This document shows positions 41,363 to 50,404 of a stretch of 64,000 bases of DNA, piece after piece (position 1 is the stretch's first letter; every line of letters starts with the position of its first letter). Source of the DNA: Rhodobacteraceae bacterium UBA6213. GTDB taxonomy: Bacteria; Pseudomonadota; Alphaproteobacteria; Rhodobacterales; Rhodobacteraceae. Made by a program: the position numbers and the translations under genes. The stretch spans positions 63,130 through 127,129 of the forward strand of contig DISJ01000009.1 of NCBI GenBank assembly GCA_002421605.1. Direction: 5' to 3'. A model generated the notes under the pieces. That model saw only the letters and a program-made list of their open reading frames with translations, made no database searches and was not told the origin of the DNA.

Positions 41363-41908
41363 ATGAACGTTTCCAAAAGCCTTTTGTTCCTGTCGGTGCT
41401 GGTGCTTTCTGCCTGCACTTCCGAACCGCCGCCGCTTGGTCCTGATGGTCTGCCGTTGCCGCAGCTTTACCAGATCAGCGCCTCGGATGCCTCGCGTATC
41501 ACATTTGGCATTCTTGACCAGGTCAATGCCTTGCGCGCGGCGGCTGGCGTGCCTGCGCTTGCGCTTAGCCCAGAGCTTAACGCCGCCGCGGCCACCCATT
41601 CACGCGACATGTCGGTTCAAAACCGGCCCTGGCACTTTGGTTCCGATGGCTCCTCGCCGCTGGATCGGGGTATGCGCGCGGGCTATAAAGGCAAGGTTTT
41701 GGGCGAAAATATTTCGGAAACCTACGAGACCGAGACCGAAACACTTTCGGCCTGGATGGCGGTGCCCGACACCCGCGATGTCATCATGACCCCGACCGCG
41801 CGTGACCTTGGCTTTGCATGGTATCAAGAACCGTCAGGCAAGATCTGGTGGACGCTGTTGACTGGAAGCGGTGCATCCTCGCCCTTCGCGATTGCGGTCG
41901 CGAACTAG
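41363..41908 (+). CDS. CAP/SCP-domain lipoprotein
   Basis: This 181-residue protein has a lipoprotein signal ending in L-V-L-S-A-C (cysteine near residue 17). A CAP (SCP/PR-1) domain follows, with L-N-A-A-A-A-T-H-S-R-D-M near 70-81, G-E-N-I-S near 113-117 and F-A-W-Y near 149. The function of bacterial CAP proteins is mostly unknown, though some act at the cell wall. Placement between two L,D-transpeptidase genes suggests an envelope role (inference). The ATG at 41363 gives the lipobox, and the upstream frame is rejected. The stop overlaps the next convergent gene by four bases. Confidence 0.85.
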   Translation: MNVSKSLLFLSVLVLSACTSEPPPLGPDGLPLPQLYQISASDASRITFGILDQVNALRAAAGVPALALSPELNAAAATHSRDMSVQNRPWHFGSDGSSPLDRGMRAGYKGKVLGENISETYETETETLSAWMAVPDTRDVIMTPTARDLGFAWYQEPSGKIWWTLLTGSGASSPFAIAVAN

Positions 41909-42420
41909 GCGAACAGAAAGATTGGGGTGCCAAGTTGCACCATCGCATAAAGCTCCTCGATCTCTTCGTCCTTCACAGCAATGCAGCCGGCGGTCCAGTC
42001 ACGCTGGAACCACGGCAAGAACGCCCCGCCGCCGCCCCCGTGAATAAAGATATCACCGCCCGGCTTGCGCCCCATCGCCTTGGCCGCCGCCATGTCGTTG
42101 GCGTTCGGGTAGGAAATACGCAGGCTGAGGTGAAATGCACTGTTGGGGTTGCGAAAATCGATTGCGTAGGTGCCTTCTGGGGTGCGGCTGTCACCCTCCC
42201 ACTGCTTGGGCCCTTCGGTGTTTCCGCCTAGTGCGATGCGGTAGGTCTTGATCACCTCTTGCCCCGAAATGACATAGAGTTTGCGCTTCGCCTTGAACAC
42301 CTGCAACTGTGTGACCGGTGGCCCGAAATACGGGCGGATCTTGGCGGGCTCGCCACCCGCGCCGCGTGCTGCGAAAACCGAGGCCAGCGAAAGCCCGACA
42401 AGTGCTCTGCGTGAGATCAT
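41905..42420 (-). CDS. L,D-transpeptidase family protein (YafK-like), secreted
   Basis: This 171-residue YkuD-domain protein has an N-terminal R-R-A-L-V-G signal (about 1-23). The domain shows L-Y-V-I-S-G near 48-53, G-D-S-R-T-P-E-G-T-Y near 76-85, F-I-H-G-G-G-G near 125-131 and the catalytic cysteine in T-A-G-C-I-A-V near 143-149. It resembles YafK/DpaA-type proteins, some of which are amidases releasing Braun lipoprotein rather than cross-linkers, so the reaction is uncertain. It may act with the nearby transpeptidase and CAP lipoprotein. Confidence 0.88.
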   Translation of the reverse strand: MISRRALVGLSLASVFAARGAGGEPAKIRPYFGPPVTQLQVFKAKRKLYVISGQEVIKTYRIALGGNTEGPKQWEGDSRTPEGTYAIDFRNPNSAFHLSLRISYPNANDMAAAKAMGRKPGGDIFIHGGGGGAFLPWFQRDWTAGCIAVKDEEIEELYAMVQLGTPIFLFA

Positions 42421-42489
42421 GGTACTGCCCGTGTCTGCGGCGCGCTTCGCGCCCTTTTGGCGATTTCTACCCGAAAACGCGGCGCTTGC

Positions 42490-43737
42490 CTAGCGGCCGG
42501 ATGCCGCGCCACTTGGCCTAAGCGAAAATCGCGCGGCAAGCTCGATATGCGTTGACCAGCGGAACTGATCGACCAGTTCGATCCAGTCGATTTGATAGCC
42601 CACCGCCACAAGCGCGCGCGCGTCGCGCGCAAAGCTGACCGGATTGCACGACACGTAGGCCAGCACCGGCACGCCGGCACGCCCAATCTCTTCCACTTGC
42701 GCCTCGGCGCCGGCGCGCGGCGGGTCGAGCACCACGGCGTCGAAACGCGCCAATTCGTCGGGCAAAAGTGGCCTGCGAAAAAGGTCGCGCGCCTCGGCGC
42801 TGACATTCTTGAGCCCCGGCGCGCCGCGCGCGCCTGCCAGCAGGGCCGCCACCATCGCCAGATCGCCCTCAACTGCGTGCACCTCGGCTTGTGAGGCCAA
42901 CGGCAAGGCAAATGTGCCGCTACCCGCGAAAAGGTCGGCCAGACGCGAAGCGCCACCCACTGCAGCTTTTACCGCCGCCAGCAGCGCCGCCTCGCCTTCG
43001 CGCGTGGCTTGCAAAAAGGCACCGGGCGGCGGCTCTACCCGCGCGGCACCAAAGTGCTGGCTCGGCGGGCGGCGCAGGGCCAGCGGTTCGCCATTCCAGA
43101 CAAGTCGGGCAAAGCCATGCGTGTCGGCCAGCGCGGCGAGCGATTGGCGCAGCGGTGCATCAGGCTCTCGACCACCCGAAACCACAACGTCAACCCCGCC
43201 ATCAGTCACGCTGAGCGCAAAGCTGATCTCGCCCTTTCGACTGGCACCTAGCACCGTCGCCGCGCGCAACGCAGGCAACGCCGCCAGCAATTCGGGCCGT
43301 AACACGCGGCAATCGGGCGTATCAATCAAGGTCTCGGACGCGCGCGCATGAAACCCTACCATTGCACCGGCTTTGGTGCGCCGCCCTGCCAGCACCGCAC
43401 GGCGGCGCGATGCGGGTGGCGAAAGGTGTTGGGCACCAATTGTCACCTGAAGACCCTGTGCCGCAAGCGCGGTGCGCACCACATCGGCCTTCCACCCCGC
43501 CACGAAGCTATCTGACGCGTGTTGCAGCGCGCAGCCACCGCACATGCGGTAATGCGCGCAAGGTGGGCGCACCCGATCCGCGCTGGGGGTGATGATCGCG
43601 GGGGCGTCAATCCGCCCTGCCAGCAGTTCGCCCTCGATCACTTCACCGGGCAGGGTGCGGGGCGCAAAAACCGGGCCTTCGGGCGTTTCAGCTATTCCAT
43701 CGCCCAAATGCCCCAGCCGCGTTATCGTAACCCTCAT
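42490..43737 (-). CDS. 23S rRNA (uracil-5-)-methyltransferase RlmD-like (TrmA/RumA family)
   Basis: This 415-residue protein has an N-terminal TRAM-like domain (M-R-V-T-I-T-R-L-G-H-L-G-D-G). Four cysteines placed as in RlmD [4Fe-4S] enzymes follow (C60, C66, C69 and C143). The SAM domain has L-A-D-L-F-A-G-S-G-T-F-A-L near 265-277 and V-L-D-P-P-R-A-G near 335-342, with the nucleophile in Y-V-S-C-N-P-V-S near 359-366. It should methylate uridine C5 in 23S rRNA. RlmD versus RlmC cannot be settled by sequence alone. Confidence 0.9.
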   Translation of the reverse strand: MRVTITRLGHLGDGIAETPEGPVFAPRTLPGEVIEGELLAGRIDAPAIITPSADRVRPPCAHYRMCGGCALQHASDSFVAGWKADVVRTALAAQGLQVTIGAQHLSPPASRRRAVLAGRRTKAGAMVGFHARASETLIDTPDCRVLRPELLAALPALRAATVLGASRKGEISFALSVTDGGVDVVVSGGREPDAPLRQSLAALADTHGFARLVWNGEPLALRRPPSQHFGAARVEPPPGAFLQATREGEAALLAAVKAAVGGASRLADLFAGSGTFALPLASQAEVHAVEGDLAMVAALLAGARGAPGLKNVSAEARDLFRRPLLPDELARFDAVVLDPPRAGAEAQVEEIGRAGVPVLAYVSCNPVSFARDARALVAVGYQIDWIELVDQFRWSTHIELAARFSLRPSGAASGR

Positions 43738-43804
43738 GTACGCACCGCGCCCGCTGGCGCCTGGCCAATCAGCGCAGGCGAAAATATCTTGAAATCAATG
43801 CAGG

Positions 43805-45643
43805 TCATGCCGCGTCCTCGGTGCCGATAAAGCCGCCCGACTGGCGGCTCCAGTAGCGCGCATAAAGTCCGTCTCGCGCCAAAAGCTCTGCATGGCTACC
43901 TACTTCGACAATGTGGCCGCCGTCGATAACCACAATCCGGTCCATCTGCTGGATAGTCGAAAGCCGGTGCGCGATGGCGAGCACGGTTTTGCCGCGCATC
44001 ACCCGCGACAGCGCCTCTTGAATCGCGGCTTCTACCTCGCTGTCAAGCGCGCTGGTCGCCTCGTCCAACACCAGAATCGGGGCATCTTTCAGAAATGCCC
44101 GTGCCAGCGCAATGCGTTGGCGCTGCCCGCCCGAAAGCTTCACCCCCCGCTCGCCCAGCGCCGCATCATAGCCGGTCCGGCCCTTGTGGTCCTTCAATTC
44201 GAGAATGAAGTCGTGCGCCTCGGCCGCGCGCGCGGCCGCCGTGACTTCAGCGTCGCTGGCATCGGGGCGGCCATAGAGGATGTTTTCGCGCGCGCTACGG
44301 TTGAACATCGCGGTTTCCTGCGTGACCGTGCCGATCTGGCTGCGCAGGCTTTCTTGCGTGACGCCGCGAATGTCATGCCCGTCGATCAGCACACGCCCCT
44401 CTTCGGTATCGTAAAGCCGCAGCAGCAACGCCACCAAGGTCGATTTGCCTGCGCCAGAGGCGCCGACAATGCCCAACCGCTCGCCTGCGCGTATAGTCAG
44501 GTCGATGCCCTCGATACCACCAGTGGCGCGACCATAGGCGAATCGCACACCCTCAAAACGCACCTCGCCCTTCACACGCGGCAGATTCTGCGCATCAGCT
44601 GTATCGGTCAGCGTATGCGGCGGTGTCAGCGTGTGCATGCCGTCCTCGACCTCACCGACCGAACCCCAGATACCCATCAGCGACATGCTGACCCAGCCGG
44701 TCATCTGCGCGATTCGAATGGCGATCGTCCCTGAGGCGGCGATGTCACCTGCGCTTGCGGCCCCGTTTTGCCAAAGCAACAAGGTTCCGCCCACCATCAG
44801 CACCGGCAGCAGCCCCGAAAGTGTCATCAAAGCAAATCGGAACCACGCGGATACAACGCCAAAATCAAGCGCACGATCACGAAACCCCGCCATTGCGGCC
44901 AAGGCAGCGCGGTCTTCGTGTTCGGCGTGGGCGAATAGTTTGACTGTCTTGATGTTAGTGATGGTATCGACCACCTGCCCCGTTACCATCGCCCGCGCCG
45001 AGGCGCGCGCTGCCGAGCGGCCACGCACCTTGGGCAGGAACCAGCGGATCAAACCAATATAGGCAAGCAACCAGAGGCACAGCGCAAATGTCGCCCAACC
45101 GTCGATGGCCAACAAGAACACCGCCGAGCCAATGATTGAGGCAAGTGCAAAAAATACCGTGTTGATAATCTCGGTCGCCACATCGGTAACTGCCCGCGCG
45201 GTTTGCATCTGCTTTTGTGCGATACGGCCTGCGAAGTCGTTGTCAAAAAATGTCACCGCGTGACCCATGGTCCAGCGATGCAACCGCGACAGAACCTGCG
45301 GCAGCAGATTTGGCGCGACGATCACGTTCGAGGTCATCGACGAAAGGCCAAAGATGAAGGGGCGAAGCACAAGGTAGAAGCCCACGAATATCGCAACTAG
45401 CGACCAGTTTTCAGCGAAAAATAGCCCCGGTTCCGCGGCAAGTGCTGCGTCGATGACCCAGCCGAGCAACATCGCCGAGATGATTTCTAGCGCGCCTGCT
45501 GCGGCCGAAAACCCACCCGAAACCAACAGCGCGGGCCACGCGCCTTTCAGCGCCCAACCCATAAACGGCAGCAGCCGCTGTGGTGGGGTGCCCTCGGCAG
45601 GGCTGAAAGCATCGATCAAAGGTTTGCGCGCGGGATTGCCCAT
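43805..45643 (-). CDS. ABC transporter, fused membrane and ATPase domains (exporter half-transporter)
   Basis: This 612-residue half-transporter would work as a dimer. Six hydrophobic helices (about 30-320) are followed by a nucleotide-binding domain. That domain has Walker A G-A-S-G-A-G-K-S-T near 405-413, the signature L-S-G-G-Q-R-Q-R near 510, Walker B I-L-V-L-D-E-A near 530-536 and an H-loop A-H-R-L-S-T. It looks fully functional. The substrate is unknown; MsbA-like lipid or multidrug export is typical of this class. The ATG at 45643 is preferred over the longer frame, 44 bases downstream of cca. Confidence 0.92.
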   Translation of the reverse strand: MGNPARKPLIDAFSPAEGTPPQRLLPFMGWALKGAWPALLVSGGFSAAAGALEIISAMLLGWVIDAALAAEPGLFFAENWSLVAIFVGFYLVLRPFIFGLSSMTSNVIVAPNLLPQVLSRLHRWTMGHAVTFFDNDFAGRIAQKQMQTARAVTDVATEIINTVFFALASIIGSAVFLLAIDGWATFALCLWLLAYIGLIRWFLPKVRGRSAARASARAMVTGQVVDTITNIKTVKLFAHAEHEDRAALAAMAGFRDRALDFGVVSAWFRFALMTLSGLLPVLMVGGTLLLWQNGAASAGDIAASGTIAIRIAQMTGWVSMSLMGIWGSVGEVEDGMHTLTPPHTLTDTADAQNLPRVKGEVRFEGVRFAYGRATGGIEGIDLTIRAGERLGIVGASGAGKSTLVALLLRLYDTEEGRVLIDGHDIRGVTQESLRSQIGTVTQETAMFNRSARENILYGRPDASDAEVTAAARAAEAHDFILELKDHKGRTGYDAALGERGVKLSGGQRQRIALARAFLKDAPILVLDEATSALDSEVEAAIQEALSRVMRGKTVLAIAHRLSTIQQMDRIVVIDGGHIVEVGSHAELLARDGLYARYWSRQSGGFIGTEDAA

Positions 45644-45687
45644 GGCACCGATATAGGTTGCTTCCCACGCCGACGAAACCCGCCAAG

Positions 45688-46836
45688 TCACGCCAAAAGC
45701 TCGGCCCGCGTTAGCGCGAAGTCCGAACCGATCCAACGCGCCTCAAGCTCTTTCAGCCGCGCGCCTAACGCCGCGCCGGAAAGTGCGTCGGCCAGATCGA
45801 TAGCCTTGAGCGGAAACTTCGCCGCCGCCCCCCGCGCCACATCGACCTGCCAGACATCGGGCGGGGAAAACCCTGTTAGCGCGGCGCGGACCAGCACCGC
45901 ACTTGCCCCTAGATCAGCACCGAGTTGGTAGCCGAGCACAGCGGCGGGCGCATCGCCCCGTGACGCTGTGACCAGCGCAGCAAGCGCGCGCGCATCGGTG
46001 CGCGACAGGCGCAGAGCCTCTGCCACGTCTGCGCCGCCCAGCACTGCCAGTCGGCGCCGCCAGTCAGGGGCGCGCCCCGCCTCAAAATGAACTAGCAGCG
46101 CAAGCGACAGCGTATCTGCGCCCGGAAAAATATGCGCCAGAACACCTGCGGTTTGCATGGCTGCAACCGCAGCCGCCGGGTTTGGCGCCGCCAGCAGCTT
46201 ACGCATTTCGGCCCCCACACGTTCACGCGAAAGCCCCTCGACCCCTTGCGCGTGCTCGGCGCAAGCCGCAAGCGCATCAGCGTCCACGCCCGCGCCGGGC
46301 GCACCGAACCACGCGGTAAAGCGAAAAAAGCGCAGAATCCGCAAATAGTCCTCAAGAATGCGATCATCGGGGTGGCCGACAAAGCGCACCCGCCCTGCGG
46401 CGAGATCAGCCAGACCTTCACCCAAGGGGTCAATCACGTTGCCTGATGCATCGATATAAAGCGCGTTCATCGTAAAGTCGCGCCTTGCGGCATCGTCGGC
46501 GATACTGTCGGCAAAGGCGACAACGGCATGGCGACCAAAGGTTTCGACATCGCGGCGAAAGGTGGTCACCTCATGCCCCACCCCTGCCACGACAAGCGTG
46601 ACGGTACCATGTTCGATTCCTGTTGGAACGGCGCGAATTTTCGCCGCTTTGGCAAGTTCTTGCACCCGTTCGGGCCGCGCATCGGTAGCAATGTCGATAT
46701 CCGACACATCGTGCCCCAAAAGCGCGTTTCGCACCGCGCCGCCAACGATCAGCGCTTGGTGCCCACCGCCTGCCAGCATCGCCAGCACCGCCTGCACGCC
46801 CGCATCAGTCAGCCACGCCCCGTGAACCCGCATCAT
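45688..46836 (-). CDS. cca: CCA tRNA nucleotidyltransferase / poly(A) polymerase family
   Basis: This 382-residue enzyme adds or repairs the 3' CCA of tRNAs. The nucleotidyltransferase active site is G-G-A-V-R-N-A-L-L-G near 33-42 with S-D-I-D-I-A-T-D near 46-53, and R-R-D-F-T-M-N-A-L near 120 holds the second motif. D-P-x-G-x-G-L-A-D-L and E-D-Y-L-R-I-L-R-F-F-R-F follow. The start ATG at 46836 lies in an ATGATG overlapping the upstream NUDIX stop. Poly(A) polymerase and CCA enzymes cannot always be separated by motif. The tRNA-Arg in this window encodes its own CCA. Confidence 0.92.
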   Translation of the reverse strand: MMRVHGAWLTDAGVQAVLAMLAGGGHQALIVGGAVRNALLGHDVSDIDIATDARPERVQELAKAAKIRAVPTGIEHGTVTLVVAGVGHEVTTFRRDVETFGRHAVVAFADSIADDAARRDFTMNALYIDASGNVIDPLGEGLADLAAGRVRFVGHPDDRILEDYLRILRFFRFTAWFGAPGAGVDADALAACAEHAQGVEGLSRERVGAEMRKLLAAPNPAAAVAAMQTAGVLAHIFPGADTLSLALLVHFEAGRAPDWRRRLAVLGGADVAEALRLSRTDARALAALVTASRGDAPAAVLGYQLGADLGASAVLVRAALTGFSPPDVWQVDVARGAAAKFPLKAIDLADALSGAALGARLKELEARWIGSDFALTRAELLA

Positions 46837-47429
46837 CCCGCCATTCTGTCGGCCAGTGCGCGCAGCATCCGCGCTGTTGCACCCCAAACATAGTAAGGCC
46901 CATATGGCACAACATAATAGTACCGCGTCTGCCCACGCCAGCGCCGCCCTTCGACGCGGTAGTTTGACGGGTCGGCAAAATGCGCCAGCGGCACGGTAAA
47001 CACGTCTTCTACCTCGCCTGGCTCAGCGCGCGGGGTGAACGGTGCGATGATCCGGCCAATCACCGGAGTAATCAAAAATCCGGTTACAGTTTCATGCGCC
47101 GCCATGTTGCCCAGAGGTTCGACATTGCCGCGCGCCAAGCCAACCTCTTCTTCTGCCTCGCGCAGAGCCGCGGCGGCGGCATCGGCATCAGTGGCGTCAA
47201 CCTTGCCACCGGGAAAGGCGATCTGGCCGGGGTGGTGCTGCAAATGCGAGGCGCGCTTGGTCAAAAGCACGTGCAGCGCGCCCTGATGCTGCTCGATACC
47301 GATCAGAACCCCGGCAGCGCGTAAAACGCGGCCCTCTGGCAGTACCGTGCCGGGGTTGAGGTCGTAATCCGAAGAAGGGCGCCCCGACCGTACCAGCGCC
47401 GCTTTGAGGGGCGCGAAGGCGTCAGTCAC
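46833..47429 (-). CDS. NUDIX hydrolase, CoA pyrophosphatase type
   Basis: This 198-residue NUDIX protein has the CoA-pyrophosphatase signature L-L-T-K-R-A-S-H-L-Q-H-H-P-G-Q-I-A-F-P-G preceding a Nudix box that ends R-E-A-E-E-E-V-G-L. It would hydrolyse CoA or related nucleotide conjugates. I chose the GTG at 47429, which gives a family-like N-terminus (T-D-A-F-A-P-L) and overlaps the hslO stop by eight bases. An ATG at 47456 is the alternative. It overlaps cca by four bases, so hslO, this gene and cca form one unit. Confidence 0.85.
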   Translation of the reverse strand: MTDAFAPLKAALVRSGRPSSDYDLNPGTVLPEGRVLRAAGVLIGIEQHQGALHVLLTKRASHLQHHPGQIAFPGGKVDATDADAAAAALREAEEEVGLARGNVEPLGNMAAHETVTGFLITPVIGRIIAPFTPRAEPGEVEDVFTVPLAHFADPSNYRVEGRRWRGQTRYYYVVPYGPYYVWGATARMLRALADRMAG

Positions 47430-48417
47430 GGCTTTTTTCCGGCAAGGGCGAACCATCGGGTGCCAGCGTCGCTTCAAAGCCGAGCGAGGCGGGGTCAAAG
47501 CTATAGTGCGCGCCGCAGAACTGGCAATCGGCGGTGACAATGCCTTCTGGCGTTGTCATGTGCGCAATATCCTTGGCCGAATAGATCGACAACGTTTGGC
47601 GCACCTTATCGGGTGTGCAGGTGCAGCCAAATCGCACCGGTTGGGCCGCAAACACGCGCGGGTTTTCTTCGTGGAAAAGCCGCAACAGCAACTCGGTCGG
47701 CGCCACCTTTGGCCCGATCAGTTCCAGCGTTTCGACGGTGTCGAGCAGCGCGTTAACGCGCGTCCAGTTTTCGCCCGGCACGCTTTCGTGCAACGCTTTG
47801 TTTTCGGGTTCCACGGCGAGTGGCGAAGCTTCGGGCATGTGTTGCAGCATCAGCCCGCCCGCCCGCCAGCGCAAATCTTGCCCCGGCAGTTGGGATTGCC
47901 CGAAGGCCAGCGCAAAGCGCGTGGCGATTTGTTCCGATTGCGCAAAATATGCCTCGGCACAGGATGTGAGCGACCCTCCGGCCAGCGAGGTCAGCCCCTG
48001 ATAAGGCACAGACCCTTCGCCCTGATCGATCAGAACCGCAAAATAGCCCTCGCCAATCTGCGAGAACGCATCGACCGCGGGGTCGAAGCGTTCGGCATCA
48101 TAACTTGCCCAGCCGCGAATTTGCGCAGGCTCGCCCTTGGAGCCGGGGCCGTAGTAATCGGTGGCAATGATGCGCACCGCCCCCTTGCCGCGAATTTGCA
48201 GGCTGAGCTTCCAGCGCAGCTTGATCGTCTGACCGATGAGCGCGGTCAGCACCACAGCCTCGGCGACAAGCGCCTCGATCGCGGGCGGATAAGCGTGTTG
48301 CGCAAGAACCTGCTGCAACACCCCATCAAGGCGCGCAACGCGGCCACGCACGTCGGCGAGGTCAAGCTGGAAGGGCAGAACGGTATCGTCCCATTCGATC
48401 GGCAGTGGCGTGGTCAT
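47422..48417 (-). CDS. hslO: Redox-regulated chaperone Hsp33
   Basis: Hsp33 is a cytosolic holdase switched on by oxidation of its zinc-binding cysteines. The 331-residue protein has the N-terminal substrate-binding domain (D-D-T-V-L-P-F-Q-L-D). Near residue 275 it carries the C-terminal switch: C-T-C-T-P-D-K-V, then D-C-Q-F-C-G-A-H-Y, giving the required C-x-C and C-x-x-C pairs. I chose the ATG at 48417 by family comparison; an in-frame ATG at 48459 adds 14 residues. It is divergent from a second NUDIX gene. Confidence 0.93.
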   Translation of the reverse strand: MTTPLPIEWDDTVLPFQLDLADVRGRVARLDGVLQQVLAQHAYPPAIEALVAEAVVLTALIGQTIKLRWKLSLQIRGKGAVRIIATDYYGPGSKGEPAQIRGWASYDAERFDPAVDAFSQIGEGYFAVLIDQGEGSVPYQGLTSLAGGSLTSCAEAYFAQSEQIATRFALAFGQSQLPGQDLRWRAGGLMLQHMPEASPLAVEPENKALHESVPGENWTRVNALLDTVETLELIGPKVAPTELLLRLFHEENPRVFAAQPVRFGCTCTPDKVRQTLSIYSAKDIAHMTTPEGIVTADCQFCGAHYSFDPASLGFEATLAPDGSPLPEKSRD

Positions 48418-48505
48418 TTCGGCATCCCGGGGGTTTTCTTGCAGCTCAGCGGCTGGCATACCGCGCCTATATGGGGGCTATGGCGGCGCTGCCAAGGGGA
48501 AATGC

Positions 48506-48949
48506 ATGATCCGCAGGTTTGGTGAGCCACTGGTGCAGGGGCAAAAATACCACTTGCGGGCGGGCGCCTATGCCATTTTGCCGCTGGATGGGCGCGTGTT
48601 GGTCACGCATCAGGCCACGCCGCAGTCCGAGTTTCAGCTGCCCGGCGGCGGCATCGACGCAGGCGAAAGCGCGCTTCGAGCGCTGCACCGCGAGGTGTTT
48701 GAGGAAACCGGCTGGGGCATTGCCGCGCCCCGCCGCATAGGCGCCTTTCGCCGCTTTGCCTACATGCCTGACTACGACCGCTGGGCTGAAAAGTTTTGCA
48801 CGATCTACATAGCCCGCCCCACCCGCTGTTTCGGCCCACCGCGCGAGCCAGGGCATAGCGCCGTCTGGATGCGCCCCGATCAAGCCGCCGAGCAACTTGG
48901 CAACGAAGGCGACAGGCATTTTCTGCGCCAGGCCTTCCGACTCGATTAG
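48506..48949 (+). CDS. NUDIX hydrolase
   Basis: This 147-residue NUDIX pyrophosphohydrolase has a well-formed Nudix box, L-P-G-G-G-I-D-A-G-E-S near 45-55 followed by R-E-V-F-E-E-T-G-W. The substrate is not predictable; candidates are oxidised nucleotides or sugar nucleotides. The ATG at 48506 has AAGGGGAA upstream, and the longer frame runs back into the divergent hslO promoter region. It ends 22 bases before the convergent phosphatase gene. Confidence 0.88.
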   Translation: MIRRFGEPLVQGQKYHLRAGAYAILPLDGRVLVTHQATPQSEFQLPGGGIDAGESALRALHREVFEETGWGIAAPRRIGAFRRFAYMPDYDRWAEKFCTIYIARPTRCFGPPREPGHSAVWMRPDQAAEQLGNEGDRHFLRQAFRLD

Positions 48950-48971
48950 GGCGCGGGGCGCGGTGATGCGT

Positions 48972-50255
48972 TTACCCGTCGTTTTCCTTTGCGCCGTTGA
49001 ACTCGAACAGCACCGCCGAAATATCGTCTGTCAGATCACCGTCTGCAAATTCGGATACGTCCCACATCACACTTTCCAGAAATACCTGCCCGCGAAGCTT
49101 GGCATTGCGCGCCATGACCTCGCGCAGCCCGATTTCACCCAAAAGCGCGCCACGCGCGTCGGCCGCCTCGGTGACACCATCGGACATCAAAAACAGCCGA
49201 TCGCCCGGCAGCAACGTGGTGCTGAAAAGTTCGTACTCCGCGCCCTCAATCAGCCCCACGGGTAGCCCGCCCTGCCCTAGGTATTCGATTGAGCCATCGG
49301 CACGCTGTACGGCCGGATGCGGATGCCCCGCCTGCACCAGATCTACCTTTCCGGTGATCAGATCAACATCGGCATAGACCAGAGTGAAATAGTTGTCGGT
49401 CTGCATCTCTTCCAGCACAAGCACGTTGAGATAGGCTGCAAGCTCGTGCGGGGGGCGGGCGTCGTAGATGCCAAGATCCGTCAGCACCAGCGCGATGTTT
49501 TGTTCAGGCGACGAGCCGGAAAGAAAACCCGCAAGCCGCGCGGTCATCAGCGCAGAGGTGATGCCGTGCCCCGAAACATCGATGCCAAACAAGCCGACAC
49601 GGCGTGAGTTGATTGGAAAATACCCCACCAGATCGCCGCCGACATGGCCAGAAGGGCGCAACATCAACGATACTTCGGCACCGCCAAAACATCGGTACCG
49701 ATCTTTTAGTAGGCTTTGCTGCAGCTTGCGCGCCTCGCACAGATCGCGGTCAACCGAATCATACACTCGCTGCAACTCGGCAAGTGTGCTGCTGAGCAGG
49801 CGGTTCTTGGCCTTGAGTTCAGATTGCATGTGCAAAATGCGCTCGCCCGCCGCCAGTCGCGCGCGCAGTTCATCGCCGTTGACCGGCTTGGTCAGGAAAT
49901 CATTTGCGCCGCTTGCAAGCCCACGCGCTACCTCGCCCTTTTCGATTTTGGACGTCAGCAGCACGAAGTATCCGTAGTCATCACGCGGCAATGCGCGGTA
50001 AGCGCGGCAGAAATCGAGCCCCGACATGCCGGGCATCACCCAATCGGACAGCACCAGATCGACTGGTTCGGCCGCGCAAAGCAGCAAGGCCTGCTCACCC
50101 GTCTCGGCTTCCAACACCTCGTACCCGGCGCGGGCGAGTTGCGATGCAAGAATACGCCGCTGCATCCGGCTGTCATCGACAACAAGCACGCGGCGACCAC
50201 GCGGCGTTGGCTGAGCGCCCGGTTGAACGGGCACATTGATGGGCGCTTCTGGCAA
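48972..50255 (-). CDS. Response regulator with PP2C/SpoIIE-type phosphatase output
   Basis: This 427-residue protein has an N-terminal receiver domain (about 21-138) with acidic pair D27-D28, phosphoacceptor D71, T101 and K123. A coiled linker (about 140-185) leads to a PP2C-like serine phosphatase (about 195-420) with metal-site motifs G-G-D-L-V-G-Y, F-G-I-D-V-S-G-H-G and L-M-S-D-G-V-T-E-A. Such proteins dephosphorylate anti-anti-sigma factors. In Rhodobacter capsulatus, RbaY of the RbaVW partner-switching system has this layout, and orthology is plausible. The Hpt gene starts divergently 149 bases away. Confidence 0.9.
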   Translation of the reverse strand: MPEAPINVPVQPGAQPTPRGRRVLVVDDSRMQRRILASQLARAGYEVLEAETGEQALLLCAAEPVDLVLSDWVMPGMSGLDFCRAYRALPRDDYGYFVLLTSKIEKGEVARGLASGANDFLTKPVNGDELRARLAAGERILHMQSELKAKNRLLSSTLAELQRVYDSVDRDLCEARKLQQSLLKDRYRCFGGAEVSLMLRPSGHVGGDLVGYFPINSRRVGLFGIDVSGHGITSALMTARLAGFLSGSSPEQNIALVLTDLGIYDARPPHELAAYLNVLVLEEMQTDNYFTLVYADVDLITGKVDLVQAGHPHPAVQRADGSIEYLGQGGLPVGLIEGAEYELFSTTLLPGDRLFLMSDGVTEAADARGALLGEIGLREVMARNAKLRGQVFLESVMWDVSEFADGDLTDDISAVLFEFNGAKENDG

Positions 50256-50404
50256 GAGAAATCCTTGAATCCCGTATGCCGGGTAAGCTTATCGCGGGCG
50301 ACTTAACGGCTCGTGAAATTTTGGCGGGGTCGCGTTTAAGCTTTAGGCAAGCTCTGCGGCATAGCGTTCGAGGCGGTGAAGGACTTGGGTTTGTGGAGGC
50401 TGCC

